Origin: Corynebacterium rouxii
GTDB lineage: Bacteria > Actinomycetota > Actinomycetes > Mycobacteriales > Mycobacteriaceae
NCBI RefSeq assembly: GCF_902702935.1
Contig: NZ_LR738855.1
Location: forward strand, 868,001-932,000
Direction of reading: 5' to 3'
Length of the DNA stretch: 64,000 bases
Made by a program: the position numbers and the translations under genes. Below the pieces are notes generated by a model. That model saw only the letters and a list, made by a program, of their open reading frames with translations, did not search any database and was not told the DNA's origin. Positions 10,624 to 19,870 of the stretch are shown piece after piece; the stretch's first letter is position 1, and each line of letters opens with the position of its first letter.

Positions 10624-12272
10624 TAGTGCAGTTCCTCCTTGCTGTATTGCTCGATCGCAAAGCCCGCGATACGACGTTTCCCGTGTTTTCCGTGGTCATA
10701 TTTTTGCGGCTTATTAGGAGTGCGCTCTTTTTCCGTCTCTACGCCGAAATCGGACCCCGGTGGGCCGTCGATAGGCGTGTTACGAGGCCAGCCAATCATC
10801 GACATGACGATGGAGCTGACGATGATGAAGGCGATGACGCCCCAGCCGAACCAAGCAACTTGAGTACTGGTGTATCCGCCATAGGGCTCAGAAATCAGGC
10901 TGGCTAGTTCTTGGAAGAGGGTAAAACCTAAAACCAACGTGGTCACATTGACCACACAGATACGCCAGAGCGTGCCTACGCGGAAAGACGACACCATGTT
11001 CAGGTGCAGAGAGAATTCATCGATTCGACGCAAGATCCAGTCGATAATCACAATGCTGATGAGTGCGATGGCAACAATGCCGACATTGTTGGTGAACTTA
11101 TCCATGATGTCCAACGTGGCCAGGCCTGACGTAGTAGCAAATAAGACAATGGACAAGCACGCCATGAGGATACCCACGGTTACTGCCGTTGCTTTCCTTG
11201 ACAGGTTCGTTTTATCTCGTACGCCAGAAACCACAACCTCTAGGAGGGAAAAGAGGGAAGTAAAACCAGCCACGGTAAGCGAACCGAAGAACAAGATGCC
11301 AAACAGGGCTCCAAATGGCATTTGATTAATGATGGTGGGGAACGCGACGAACGCTAGACCAATTCCGGATGTTGCTACCTCGTTGACGGCAACATGCTGT
11401 TGAGTTGCCATAAAACCCAAGGTGGCAAAGACGCCGATTCCTGCGAGCACTTCGAAGGAAGAGTTAGCGAAGGCTGTCACTAGACCGGTGCCGGTGAGGT
11501 TGGAGCGTGGCTTGAGGTAGGAGGAGTAGGTGAGCATGATACCGAATCCCACGGAGAGCGAGAAGAAGATCTGCCCGTAGGCTGCTACCCATACGGTGGG
11601 GTCTTTAAGTGCTTCCCAATGTGGGGTGAAAAATGCGTTGAGGCCGGTGGCGGCGCCGTCGAGGAAGAGGGCGCGAATGACCACGATGACAAACAGCACG
11701 GTGAGGATAGGCATGAAGACCTTGGACACTCGACCGATGCCAGCATCTACTCCCATAGCAAGGACGATGATCGCTGCGATCCATACTAAGGCGAGGGTAA
11801 TGGTGATGGGGCCTACGAAGTCGGTGGAAAACGTTGCGGTTTTATCGAACTGGAGGAAGTCACCAAAGAAGTATGCGTTGGGATCATCACCCCATGCCTG
11901 GTTGATGGACTTGACGGTATAAAGCGCTGCCCATGCGATGATCGCGGCGTAGTAAATGGTGATAAAGAAGGCGATACCGAGCTGGATCCAGCCACCGACT
12001 TCTGCCCACCGCTTGATACGTCGAAACGCTAACGGCGCTGAGCCACGGTAGCGGTGGCCGATGGCAAAGTCGAGGAACAGCAGTGGGATTCCGGCGGTGA
12101 GAAGCGCGATGAGGTAAGGCAAGAGGAACGCTCCGCCACCGTTTTGGTAGGCCACATAGGGGAATCGCCAAATATTGCCCAAGCCAACAGCCGAGCCGAT
12201 GGCAGCGAGAATAAAGACCCAGCGTGAGGAAAACACCTCACGGCGCTGGCCTTGCTCACGTGTGCTTGTCAT
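10623..12272 (-). CDS. metP: Sodium-dependent methionine/alanine transporter MetP (NSS family)
   Basis: 549 residues from the ATG at 12272, which has AAAGGTG upstream; the open frame begins earlier, but the NSS domain starts just after this ATG. The neurotransmitter:sodium symporter signature SAVGLGNIWRFPYVAYQNGGGAF builds the Na+ and substrate site in helix 1, and about 11-12 helices follow. In C. glutamicum MetP works with the small subunit MetS, which directly follows here with a one-base overlap. One CTAGGAGG (11240) reads CCTCCTAG on the coding strand. Confidence 0.92.
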   Translation of the reverse strand: MTSTREQGQRREVFSSRWVFILAAIGSAVGLGNIWRFPYVAYQNGGGAFLLPYLIALLTAGIPLLFLDFAIGHRYRGSAPLAFRRIKRWAEVGGWIQLGIAFFITIYYAAIIAWAALYTVKSINQAWGDDPNAYFFGDFLQFDKTATFSTDFVGPITITLALVWIAAIIVLAMGVDAGIGRVSKVFMPILTVLFVIVVIRALFLDGAATGLNAFFTPHWEALKDPTVWVAAYGQIFFSLSVGFGIMLTYSSYLKPRSNLTGTGLVTAFANSSFEVLAGIGVFATLGFMATQQHVAVNEVATSGIGLAFVAFPTIINQMPFGALFGILFFGSLTVAGFTSLFSLLEVVVSGVRDKTNLSRKATAVTVGILMACLSIVLFATTSGLATLDIMDKFTNNVGIVAIALISIVIIDWILRRIDEFSLHLNMVSSFRVGTLWRICVVNVTTLVLGFTLFQELASLISEPYGGYTSTQVAWFGWGVIAFIIVSSIVMSMIGWPRNTPIDGPPGSDFGVETEKERTPNKPQKYDHGKHGKRRIAGFAIEQYSKEELH

Positions 12273-12625
12273 GAGCGCACCTTTCGTACAAACACCCAGA
12301 CGCTCAGTGCGCGGTGTGAAGGAATGCAAAACGAGCCTCTCTTTTTCCGTGGGGAATCATTGCGGCTGAAAAGGTGGTGCTGCCGAAGTTTCTAGGAGAG
12401 GGTAAATAAGGTATGCCCTATGGGTGAGGTAACCTTGCGAGGGAGTGAGGTGTATTAAAGGTAACACCTTTTATCCCGTTGTGTGAGATTTTTCAAGATA
12501 ATAATCTCATTTTTGCGGGAGTGGATGTTAAGCGTTGCGACGCTATCTGTGATAGCTCCCCCTGATGTACGTGCACAGCGCTGGTGGGGAGCCATTTTGC
12601 TGCCTGCTTGCTAGGATGATCGTTC
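12273..12625. other. 353-base intergenic region between metP and ychF
   Basis: Divergent promoter region without a convincing gene. It contains CTAGGAGAGGG (12392), two AGGTAAC repeats (in GAGGTAACCTTG and AAAGGTAACACC), and a small inverted repeat AGGTGT / ACACCT near 12450-12470. No known operator was recognised. The plus-strand end carries the ychF -10. Confidence 0.5.
12612..12617 (+). promoter_or_regulatory. Candidate -10 for leaderless ychF start
   Basis: TAGGAT followed by 8 bases to the GTG start at 12626, with no Shine-Dalgarno sequence between them. Confidence 0.45.
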
Positions 12626-13711
12626 GTGAGCCTTACACTTGGAATCGTCGGCCTGCCCAATGTTGGCAAGTCCACGCTATTTAATGCCCTTACCCGCAAC
12701 GACGTTCTGGCGGCGAACTATCCCTTCGCAACCATCGAGCCCAACGTTGGTCTTGTCGAGCTTCCGGATGCTCGCCTGAACCGTCTCGCAGAAATCTTCC
12801 AATCGGAACGCATCTTGCCTGCTACGGTCTCCTTTGTTGACATCGCCGGCATTGTGAAAGGTGCTTCTGAGGGTGAAGGCATGGGCAACGCCTTCCTAGC
12901 GAATATCCGCGAGGCAGACGCCATTTGTCAGGTCGTTCGCGCATTTGCTGACGACAACGTGATCCACGTCGACGGCCGTGTTGATCCCAGCTCAGATATC
13001 TCTGTGATCAATACCGAGCTGATCTTGGCAGATCTACAAACAGTAGAAAAAGCGCTGCCTCGTCTTGAAAAAGAAGCCCGCAAGAACAAAGATCTTGCTG
13101 AAACCGTGGAAGCAACCAAGAAGGCACAGGCCATCCTTGAAGACGACCGCACCTTATTCGCAGCATCCAAGAACGGCGAGATTGATCTCGCCCTGGTCCG
13201 CGAACTACACCTCATGACGGCTAAGCCTTTCCTCTACGTCTTCAACTCCGATGAAGAAGTACTGACCGACGATGCCCGCAAGCAGCAATTGCGTGACCTC
13301 GTAGCCCCTGCCGAGGCCGTCTTCCTCGATGCTAAGACTGAGACTGAGCTCCTCGAACTCGACGAGGACGAAGCCCTCGAATTGCTCGAGTCCGTTGGCC
13401 AAACCGAACCTGGTCTTGCCACGCTCGCAAAAGCCGGCTTTGCAACCTTGGGCCTTCAGACCTACCTCACTGCAGGCCCCAAGGAATCACGTGCATGGAC
13501 GATCAAACAGGGATCTTTGGCACCTCAGGCTGCTGGCGTGATCCACACCGACTTTGAAAAGAAATTCATCAAGGCCGAGATCGTTTCCTTCGATGATCTC
13601 GACGCTGCAGGTTCCATCGCTGAAGCCAAGGCTCAGGGCAAGATGCGTATGGAAGGCAAAGACTATGTCATGCACGACGGCGACGTGTGTGACTTCAAGA
13701 TCGGTGGCTAG
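12626..13711 (+). CDS. ychF: Redox-regulated ATPase/GTPase YchF (Obg family)
   Basis: 361 residues. The P-loop is GLPNVGKSTLFN (residues about 8-19), with a DIAGIVKGASEGEGMGNAF switch region and an NSDE segment in place of NKxD, which explains the ATP preference known for YchF. A C-terminal TGS domain (LQTYLTAGPKESRAWTIKQG onward) is complete. The protein binds ribosomes and is linked to stress and translational control. The start is GTG 12626, apparently leaderless. It carries no exact CTAGGAGG copy. A strong terminator follows. Confidence 0.96.
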   Translation: MSLTLGIVGLPNVGKSTLFNALTRNDVLAANYPFATIEPNVGLVELPDARLNRLAEIFQSERILPATVSFVDIAGIVKGASEGEGMGNAFLANIREADAICQVVRAFADDNVIHVDGRVDPSSDISVINTELILADLQTVEKALPRLEKEARKNKDLAETVEATKKAQAILEDDRTLFAASKNGEIDLALVRELHLMTAKPFLYVFNSDEEVLTDDARKQQLRDLVAPAEAVFLDAKTETELLELDEDEALELLESVGQTEPGLATLAKAGFATLGLQTYLTAGPKESRAWTIKQGSLAPQAAGVIHTDFEKKFIKAEIVSFDDLDAAGSIAEAKAQGKMRMEGKDYVMHDGDVCDFKIGG

Positions 13712-13727
13712 AAACCATAGCTGTTAA

Positions 13728-13775
13728 AAAACCGCGCACCTCCTAGAGAAAAGGAAGGTGCGCGGTTTCTTTTGC
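13728..13775 (+). terminator. Terminator of ychF
   Basis: Stem AAACCGCGCACCT (13729-13741) / AGGTGCGCGGTTT (13756-13768) followed by TTCTTTT. The loop side carries CCTCCTAG (13739-13746). It may also serve the convergent DUF808 gene. Confidence 0.88.
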
Positions 13776-13785
13776 GGGGACGGTT

Positions 13786-14700
13786 TTAGTGCTTCTTCCT
13801 GTGGAAGGGCACGATAACTGCCACCACGATAAAGCCCAAGATGAGGCCGAAGATCAGCGATCCCACTGTTTCTGTTGTCCACGCCACGGCGCCACCTAGG
13901 TGTTCCACGTTATGCACCAAGTGATGGATTACATCGTGGGGTGCATGCCACAGGTTGAGCGAATCTAACCCGCCGATAACGATATGGCCGCCAACCCAGA
14001 GCATGGCGAGCATACCGATGAAAGAAATAGCGTTGAGAACCACAGGCATGGCCTTGACAAGTCCGGCACCGAAGGCGCGAGCGGCACCGGAGTCTTTATG
14101 CTGATAGAAGATTCCTACGTCGTCGAGTTTGACTAGGAGGGCGACGGCTCCGTATACCACGGCTGTAATAAAAATACCGACTGCAATAAGAACGGCCGCT
14201 TCCATCCAGATGGTTTGGTCTGCGACTTCATTAAGCGAGATCACCATGATTTCTGCAGAAAGGATCAAGTCGGTGGTGATAGCACCACGCACAAGCGTGT
14301 TTTCGTCCTTTGCGCCGGCTTCTTCTTCGCTGGAATGTTGTTTTCCGGTCACCATCTCCCAGACTTTTTCAGCACCCTCGAAGCACAAGAATGCGCCACC
14401 TAGCATCAAAATGGGGGTGAGTGCCCAGGGGGCGAGCGCGTTGAGTAGGAGGGCGATGGGCAAGATAATGCACAGTTTGTTTACCAGCGAGCCTTTGGCA
14501 ATACGCCAAATGATGGGGAGCTCTCGGGCGGGGGTAACACCGCGGACATATTGTGGGGTGACGGCTGTGTCGTCAACAACTACGCCCGCTGCTTTGGCGC
14601 TGGTTTTTGCCGCTGCTGCAGCAACATCGTCGACGCTTGCCGACGCGGTGCGCGCGATCAGCGCAACATCATCTAAAAGGGCAGCTAGGCCACCGGCCAT
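13786..14700 (-). CDS. DUF808 (YedI-type) inner-membrane protein
   Basis: 304 residues from the ATG at 14700 (MAGGLAALLDDVALIA). The N-terminus matches the DUF808 family pattern in E. coli YedI, with a conserved LLDD motif. Several transmembrane segments follow (PIALLLNALAPWALTPILMLGGAFLCFEG; ISFIGMLAMLWVGGHIVIGG), and the protein ends in a short basic tail. An upstream in-frame ATG at 14712 is less likely. The function of the family is unknown. One CTAGGAGG (14133) reads CCTCCTAG in the coding strand. Confidence 0.82.
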   Translation of the reverse strand: MAGGLAALLDDVALIARTASASVDDVAAAAAKTSAKAAGVVVDDTAVTPQYVRGVTPARELPIIWRIAKGSLVNKLCIILPIALLLNALAPWALTPILMLGGAFLCFEGAEKVWEMVTGKQHSSEEEAGAKDENTLVRGAITTDLILSAEIMVISLNEVADQTIWMEAAVLIAVGIFITAVVYGAVALLVKLDDVGIFYQHKDSGAARAFGAGLVKAMPVVLNAISFIGMLAMLWVGGHIVIGGLDSLNLWHAPHDVIHHLVHNVEHLGGAVAWTTETVGSLIFGLILGFIVVAVIVPFHRKKH

Positions 14701-14766
14701 GGGAAACCTCAATTTCGCTTTGCGACATGGTCAACTTTCCTCCTAGTCTACGTTGCAGAACTGCTC

Positions 14767-14772
14767 TATTGT
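14767..14772 (+). promoter_or_regulatory. Candidate -10 for leaderless panE start
   Basis: TATTGT followed by exactly 7 bases to ATG 14780. The same hexamer and spacing recur in front of dapE. Confidence 0.5.
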
Positions 14773-14779
14773 CGGTGGC

Positions 14780-15673
14780 ATGCATATTGTGATCGTTGGT
14801 GCCGGCGCAGTCGGCGGGTTTTTTGGTGGTTTGTTGCACGAATCGGGCACGAAGGTCACTTTTGTTGCCCGTGGGGAATCGCTGGACGCGCTGCAGCGCC
14901 GCGGCATGAGGCTTCACGACGCCTCCGGTGTGCGCGACATTCGCGTTCCAGTGGTAGAAGACCTAAGCCACGTCCCCGACGCCGATGTGGTGATTTTGGC
15001 GACTAAGACCTTAGGCAGCGTAGATTTGCCTAAAAATCTTCCCAAGAATGCCGTGTTGGTTACCACTCAGAACTCAGTGGAAATGCCCCACATCGCTGTA
15101 GAAGCGCTGGGTGTCGACCGAGTAATACCAGGCGTGGTACGTAGCTTTTTAACCAAGCGTGGTCCAGCCGAAGCCGAGTTCTCAGGCGGGATTTTTACGT
15201 TCACCTTCGGGAGCATGAGCGAGGTGACGCGTGGGGTCGTCGATAAGCTGGCCCATGCCTTAGAACGTGCCGGTATCGAGCCTGTGGTACACCCTGCGAT
15301 CATGACCGACATCTGGTTCAAAGCGATGTTTGTTACCTGTTTTGGTGCTCTAGGTGCGCTGGTCAATCAACCTTTAGGAGTGGTACGAACCACCTACCGT
15401 GATGATTTCGAGGCTCTCATCCGCGAGGTTGTAGCAGCCGGTCAAGCACATGGGGTGGATTTTCCCGAAGATGTGGTTGATCGTGTGTTGGCGTTTGCCG
15501 ACGCTCAGCCGGAGGGTGCCACCAGCTCTATGCAGCGTGATCTTGCCGACGGCCTTCCTAGTGAGCTCGATGCTCAAGTTGGTGCTGTAGTGCGCATGGC
15601 CCAACGCGTCGGTGTTGATGCTCGCCTCCATCACCTTGTGGGCAACGTACTTTCTCATAACCAAAACGCCTGA
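14780..15673 (+). CDS. panE: 2-dehydropantoate 2-reductase family protein
   Basis: 297 residues from ATG 14780 (MHIVIVGAGAVGGFFGGLL). It has an N-terminal Rossmann fold with a GxGxxG nucleotide site for NADPH, then ATKTLGSVDLPKN with the conserved Lys. The C-terminal ApbA domain contains DIWFKAMFVTCFGALGAL, with the catalytic Lys of the KxxxN region, although the Asn is not in its usual place. Ketopantoate reductase supplies pantoate for coenzyme A. Related reductases of unknown substrate exist, so panE is a best guess. It appears leaderless and precedes a TPP riboswitch. Confidence 0.75.
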   Translation: MHIVIVGAGAVGGFFGGLLHESGTKVTFVARGESLDALQRRGMRLHDASGVRDIRVPVVEDLSHVPDADVVILATKTLGSVDLPKNLPKNAVLVTTQNSVEMPHIAVEALGVDRVIPGVVRSFLTKRGPAEAEFSGGIFTFTFGSMSEVTRGVVDKLAHALERAGIEPVVHPAIMTDIWFKAMFVTCFGALGALVNQPLGVVRTTYRDDFEALIREVVAAGQAHGVDFPEDVVDRVLAFADAQPEGATSSMQRDLADGLPSELDAQVGAVVRMAQRVGVDARLHHLVGNVLSHNQNA

Positions 15674-15701
15674 GTATGCTTTAAACGCACATATCTTATA
15701 A

Positions 15702-15811
15702 ACCACGGGTGCTGGACGGCAGAGAAATGCCACAAAGCTGAGACAGAGCGAAAAATACGTGCACGCCCTGAACCGTCGAACCTGATCCGGGTAATACCGG
15801 CGATAGGAAGA
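15702..15811 (+). ncRNA. TPP riboswitch controlling ykoE
   Basis: The conserved THI-element blocks are present: ACGGGTGCT at the 5' side, GCTGAGA near 15737, and the 3' block GAACCTGATCCGGGTAATAC followed by CGGCGATAGGAAG. The last bases overlap the GGAAG ribosome-binding site of ykoE, so TPP binding probably blocks translation initiation. Thiamine pyrophosphate is the known ligand of this class. Confidence 0.96.
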
Positions 15812-15814
15812 ATA

Positions 15815-16408
15815 ATGAACCGATCGAAGAATTCTTGGCGCGTCATTGACATCGTGATCGCCTCCGTCATTGCTATTGCAACCGGTCTGCTGTTTTGGGT
15901 GTGGAACACCATCGGCTATGCGTGGTACTCAGCTGCCGATGCTTTCACCCCTGGCTTTGGCGGTATCGCTGTGGGAATCTGGCTCATTGGTGGTGTTTTA
16001 GGCGGCCTGATTATTCGTAAGCCTTTTGCAGCTATCTACGTCGAACTCATTGCTGCCTGTGTGTCCGCAGGTATTGGCAACCAGTGGGGAATCGAGACGA
16101 TTTACTCAGGTCTTGCGCAAGGCCTAGGAGCTGAACTCGTGTTCGCCTTCTTCCTCTATCGACGCTTCGGACTGCTCGTTGCAGCGCTTTCTGGCGTAGG
16201 AGCAGCCGTCGGTGCCTTCGTCCTCGAGCTTTTCACTTCCGGAAACCTTGCTAAAACCGCTGCCTTTAACCTGACCTACTTAGGCAGCATGGCTATTTCT
16301 GGTGCGATACTTGCCGGCGTGTTCGGCTATCTCCTAGTCAAGGCGTTGGCAGGAACTGGAGCACTGGACCGTTTTGCGGCAGGTAGGGAATCCCGCGCGC
16401 TGGTCTAA
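15815..16408 (+). CDS. ykoE: ECF transporter substrate-binding component YkoE (thiamine precursor)
   Basis: 197 residues and six membrane helices. The family pattern WNTIGYAWYSAADAFTPGFGGIAVGIWLIGG and NQWGIETIYSGLAQGLGAELVF matches YkoE, the S component for hydroxymethylpyrimidine in YkoEDC transporters. It starts 4 bases after a TPP riboswitch, which supports a thiamine-pathway role. Its energising partners ykoD and ykoC lie 1.3 kb downstream, beyond an inverted ClC gene and under their own TPP riboswitch. Confidence 0.93.
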   Translation: MNRSKNSWRVIDIVIASVIAIATGLLFWVWNTIGYAWYSAADAFTPGFGGIAVGIWLIGGVLGGLIIRKPFAAIYVELIAACVSAGIGNQWGIETIYSGLAQGLGAELVFAFFLYRRFGLLVAALSGVGAAVGAFVLELFTSGNLAKTAAFNLTYLGSMAISGAILAGVFGYLLVKALAGTGALDRFAAGRESRALV

Positions 16409-16419
16409 CCATCGTTTCT

Positions 16420-17595
16420 CTATCTGATTTTTCTTGTACACCAAAAACTTGCGGCCGCTGTGACCACCACAGTGGCCGCAAGCCATATATCAGGGTGGGT
16501 GAGCTCAATAGCCATCGCCGCGCCAAACAATGGAGCCCGTTGCGCAATCGCCAGCACGATAGCGGCAGCAACCAACGCCATGACCGCGTGCGGGGCACCA
16601 AAAAGGACCGCGACGCACACGCCAGCGGCCGCGCCAACAGCAAGCGAGGGAGTAAGCACACCGCCAACGGCTCCCGCACGAATGCACACAAGCGTGGCCG
16701 ACATTTTGACTAGGAGAAGTGCACACGCCATCAAAGCGGTGATGTCCGTGCCAAAGGCAACATCGAGTACGAGCTGGCCGTTGCCATGAACCGCAGGAAA
16801 CCACGTTCCCACCGCATACGTGGTCGCAAGTGCTAGCGGAAGAGTAATCACAAGCCAAGGGCCGGTATAACGACGTTGGAGCTGAGTGACCGTCAGACGA
16901 CGCCACACCACAGCAACCACTGTGGCAACAATAGTCACGACTAGGAGGGGGAGAAGGTCATTTACTCCTAGAGTTTCGTGGGGAAACGCATACAGCGGCG
17001 CTGGAACCACGGGTGCGGCGACTGCGGTGGCGATTGTGCATACTGCGATGGTGGTAGCAACGGTGGCGCGATCGCGTCGCACGGGGAGGAGCTCGAGGAC
17101 GAAGAGCATTCCGGCAATGGGTACGTGGTACATGGCTGCAAGACCGGCGCCGGCTGCGGCAGCGAGCAACCGGTTACGACGTTGAGCATCGGCGTCGGTA
17201 CGGGTGTGGATGATGCGTTCTGCGATAGCGGCGGCTAGTTGTCGGGGTGCTTGTTCTTTGCCGAGGGAGGCACCGGCGGTGACAATGAACAGTTGTAGGA
17301 GGGCGTCGGCAAGCGTGCGCCACCAAGGCAGCTGGGTTTCGGTAGACAGCGCTGTGGTAACTGAGACGATGGGGCCGCGCCGGCGTAGTGCCCACCAGCA
17401 GATTCCTGCTAGTGCTCCTACTCCTAGGCTAATCACTGCCATGGTGGATTGGGTGACGTGGGCGAGCTGGTGTTCTGCGGTGTGAAGGAGGAGTGTGGTG
17501 AGGATCCCGATGAGCCCGGTGGCTGCGCCGACAGCGATGACGCCGGTGATTTCTTTAATGATTGCGTTCCTACTCACCTTTTCAGAATGACACAT
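16420..17595 (-). CDS. ClC-family chloride channel/antiporter
   Basis: About 391 residues from the ATG at 17595; a GTG 18 bases downstream in the same frame has a better ribosome-binding site and is an alternative. It is polytopic, with a Voltage_CLC domain. Selectivity-filter regions are recognisable but divergent: GASLGKEQAPRQ in place of GxxxGREGP, and GGVLTPSLAVGAAAG for GGxFxPxL. Whether it is a channel or a H+/Cl- antiporter cannot be said. It is encoded against the flow between ykoE and ykoD and has no visible link to thiamine. One CTAGGAGG (16941) reads CCTCCTAG in coding sense, with variants nearby. Confidence 0.83.
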   Translation of the reverse strand: MCHSEKVSRNAIIKEITGVIAVGAATGLIGILTTLLLHTAEHQLAHVTQSTMAVISLGVGALAGICWWALRRRGPIVSVTTALSTETQLPWWRTLADALLQLFIVTAGASLGKEQAPRQLAAAIAERIIHTRTDADAQRRNRLLAAAAGAGLAAMYHVPIAGMLFVLELLPVRRDRATVATTIAVCTIATAVAAPVVPAPLYAFPHETLGVNDLLPLLVVTIVATVVAVVWRRLTVTQLQRRYTGPWLVITLPLALATTYAVGTWFPAVHGNGQLVLDVAFGTDITALMACALLLVKMSATLVCIRAGAVGGVLTPSLAVGAAAGVCVAVLFGAPHAVMALVAAAIVLAIAQRAPLFGAAMAIELTHPDIWLAATVVVTAAASFWCTRKIR

Positions 17596-17636
17596 CGGCG
17601 CGTTCCGACTACGATCAACGCCGGTGCACACACGAG

Positions 17637-17730
17637 ATGCCCGGGTGCCATGTGCTTGCTGTACATGGCTGAGACGGCTGTTTTGCCGAACCGTAGAACC
17701 TGATCTGGGTAATACCAGCGATAGGAAGAC
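17637..17730 (+). ncRNA. Second TPP riboswitch controlling ykoD-ykoC
   Basis: THI-element blocks: CCGGGTGCC, GGCTGAGA near 17668, and GAACCTGATCTGGGTAATAC then CAGCGATAGGAAG. It is shorter than the first riboswitch in this window but has the same 3' block. The ribosome-binding site of ykoD (AGGAAG) is its last element. Confidence 0.96.
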
Positions 17731-17738
17731 TTCATACT

Positions 17739-19118
17739 GTGACTGATCATGTCATCGCCCATGCGTTTAGTTTTCGGCATGCGAGTAGGCGCAATCCTGC
17801 ACTTGTCGATCTTACGTTCAGGATTCCCCGTGGGGAACGAGTTTTGCTTTTAGGCGCATCTGGGTCCGGTAAATCAACATTGCTGGCTGCTATCGCAGGT
17901 GTTTTGGCTGATGAGGACGGCGAGCATAGTGGCGAACTTGAAGTATCGGGAATCCCCAGCATGGTGTTGCAGGACCCAGATTCGCAGGTAATTTCCTCCC
18001 GTGTGGGCGATGATGTGGCCTTTGGATGCGAGAATATGTGCGTTCCGCGCGATCAGATTTGGACGCGAGTTACCCAAGCATTGTCGCTGGTGGAGCTCGA
18101 TTTACCGGTGGATCATCCCACATCTGAGCTCTCTGGTGGCCAAAAACAACGCTTGGCGCTTGCAGGTGTGATCGCTATGGGGGCAGACATTGTGCTTCTC
18201 GACGAGCCCACCGCCAATCTTGATCCAGAGGGCGTTAAGGAGGTGGTGTCGAACATCAGCAGGGTAGTAGATACAACCGGTGCGACCATGATCGTCGTGG
18301 AACATCGTGTGAGCACATGGCTCGATCATGTTGATCGCATTATCGCACTAGGACCTGATGGCAGGGTACTTGCCGACGGCCCCGCCCGCGACGTGATCGC
18401 CACCCACGGCCGCGAGCTCAGCGAATTGGGAATCTGGGTACCAGAAAACGATCCCGAACTGCCACCGGCGCTGCATTCTACGCATACCGAAACAGTGATA
18501 CGTGCGCATGAACTTACCGTTGGCTGGAACCACCCGCTAGGAACGTACAGCTTTGATATTCCCGCTGGTGCCTCCACAGTAATCACCGGTGCTAATGGAA
18601 AAGGAAAATCTACCCTCCTACTTACCCTTGCAGGGCTGCTGCCCGCACATGGTGGACGTGTCGAGGTCGCTGCTGCCATCGCCCGTGGTCTAGGGCCAAA
18701 CCCATTGTGCTGGAAATCCAAAGAGTTGAGCTCACGGTTTGGATTTGTGTTTCAAGATCCTGAGCACCAATTCGTTGCCGCAACAGTTCGTGAGGAAATG
18801 CGCGTGGGGCTTCGCGATCCCCAAGACTTCGCTAGGGCTGACATGCTCCTAGAGCGGCTTGGTCTTGATCATTTAGCTGAGGCCAACCCTTTCACCTTGT
18901 CGGGCGGGCAAAAACGCCGACTATCCGTAGCAACCATCTTGGTCAACACACCTGATGTGGTGTTCCTCGACGAACCCACCTTTGGGCAAGACCGCACGAC
19001 TTTTATCGAACTAGTCACACTGCTGCGAGAACTAGCCGATGCTGGCACCACGGTTGTGTCTATCACCCACGATGAGCTCTACCGCCGCTACTTGGGCGAT
19101 AAGGAGATCGCACTATGA
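17739..19118 (+). CDS. ykoD: ECF transporter duplicated ATPase YkoD
   Basis: 459 residues with two ABC ATPase domains in one chain. Domain 1 has Walker A GASGSGKST (about residues 34-42), signature LSGGQKQR and Walker B DIVLLDEPTANL. Domain 2 has GANGKGKST, LSGGQKRR and VVFLDEPTFG. This fused A-A' arrangement is typical of YkoD, which drives YkoE through YkoC. The start is GTG 17739, behind the TPP riboswitch. It overlaps ykoC by four bases (ATGA), giving translational coupling. Confidence 0.94.
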   Translation: MTDHVIAHAFSFRHASRRNPALVDLTFRIPRGERVLLLGASGSGKSTLLAAIAGVLADEDGEHSGELEVSGIPSMVLQDPDSQVISSRVGDDVAFGCENMCVPRDQIWTRVTQALSLVELDLPVDHPTSELSGGQKQRLALAGVIAMGADIVLLDEPTANLDPEGVKEVVSNISRVVDTTGATMIVVEHRVSTWLDHVDRIIALGPDGRVLADGPARDVIATHGRELSELGIWVPENDPELPPALHSTHTETVIRAHELTVGWNHPLGTYSFDIPAGASTVITGANGKGKSTLLLTLAGLLPAHGGRVEVAAAIARGLGPNPLCWKSKELSSRFGFVFQDPEHQFVAATVREEMRVGLRDPQDFARADMLLERLGLDHLAEANPFTLSGGQKRRLSVATILVNTPDVVFLDEPTFGQDRTTFIELVTLLRELADAGTTVVSITHDELYRRYLGDKEIAL

Positions 19119-19870
19119 ACCTTCTCAGCGCCACTAATCCCGTTACCCGAGTCGCAGCACTCATGTTGTTGACCACCCCGCTATTACTCAGCGTCGATGT
19201 TGTATCAGCGGCCGTATCCCTAGTACTAACGATTGTGCTGTCACCACTTGCAGGAGTTGGAGTGGGCACGCTGCTGCGTCGAGGGTTCCCGCTTCTCATT
19301 GCAACGCCCATCGCCGGAGTATCTATGGCGCTCTATGGCCGCCCCGAAGGACACGAATACTTCTCCTTCTTGTTCGCCCATATCACCGATAATTCCCTCC
19401 AACTCGCCGCAGCCATCATGCTCCGTGTGCTGGCGGTGGGGCTACCCGCTGTCGTCCTACTGGCACACATCGACCCCACTGAACTAGGAGATGGGTTGGC
19501 TCAAATCCTGCGCCTGCCACACCGTTTCGTTATTTCAGCTGTAGCAAGTACTAGGATGATCAGCCTTTTTGCTAGAGACTGGCAGTCGATGCGACGTGCG
19601 CGCCGGGTGCGGGGTATCGACGATTCGAATCGAATTCGCTCGGGTTTTTCTATGGTGTTTGGGCTGTTGGTGTTGGCTATTCGTCGTGGCTCCAAGTTGG
19701 CTACTGCCATGGAGGCGCGCGGTTTTGGTCGGCGACCAGAACGGACATGGGCACGGGAATCCACCGTGGGTGCCGCTGATGCGATGTTGTTGCTGGTGTG
19801 CTTGGCAGCGTCGACAAGCGCGATCGTGGCGGCGGTCGTTACGGGAAGTTTTAGGTTTCTCGGCGCATGA
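19115..19870 (+). CDS. ykoC: ECF transporter transmembrane component YkoC (EcfT/CbiQ)
   Basis: 251 residues and five to six helices. It carries the EcfT coupling motif with the A-R-G signature (RRARRVRGIDDSNRIRSG, and AMEARGFGRRPERTW near the C-terminus), which docks on the ATPase. It overlaps ykoD by four bases and the next gene by four bases, so all three are one translational unit. In the complex it links YkoE to YkoD. Confidence 0.92.
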   Translation: MNLLSATNPVTRVAALMLLTTPLLLSVDVVSAAVSLVLTIVLSPLAGVGVGTLLRRGFPLLIATPIAGVSMALYGRPEGHEYFSFLFAHITDNSLQLAAAIMLRVLAVGLPAVVLLAHIDPTELGDGLAQILRLPHRFVISAVASTRMISLFARDWQSMRRARRVRGIDDSNRIRSGFSMVFGLLVLAIRRGSKLATAMEARGFGRRPERTWARESTVGAADAMLLLVCLAASTSAIVAAVVTGSFRFLGA

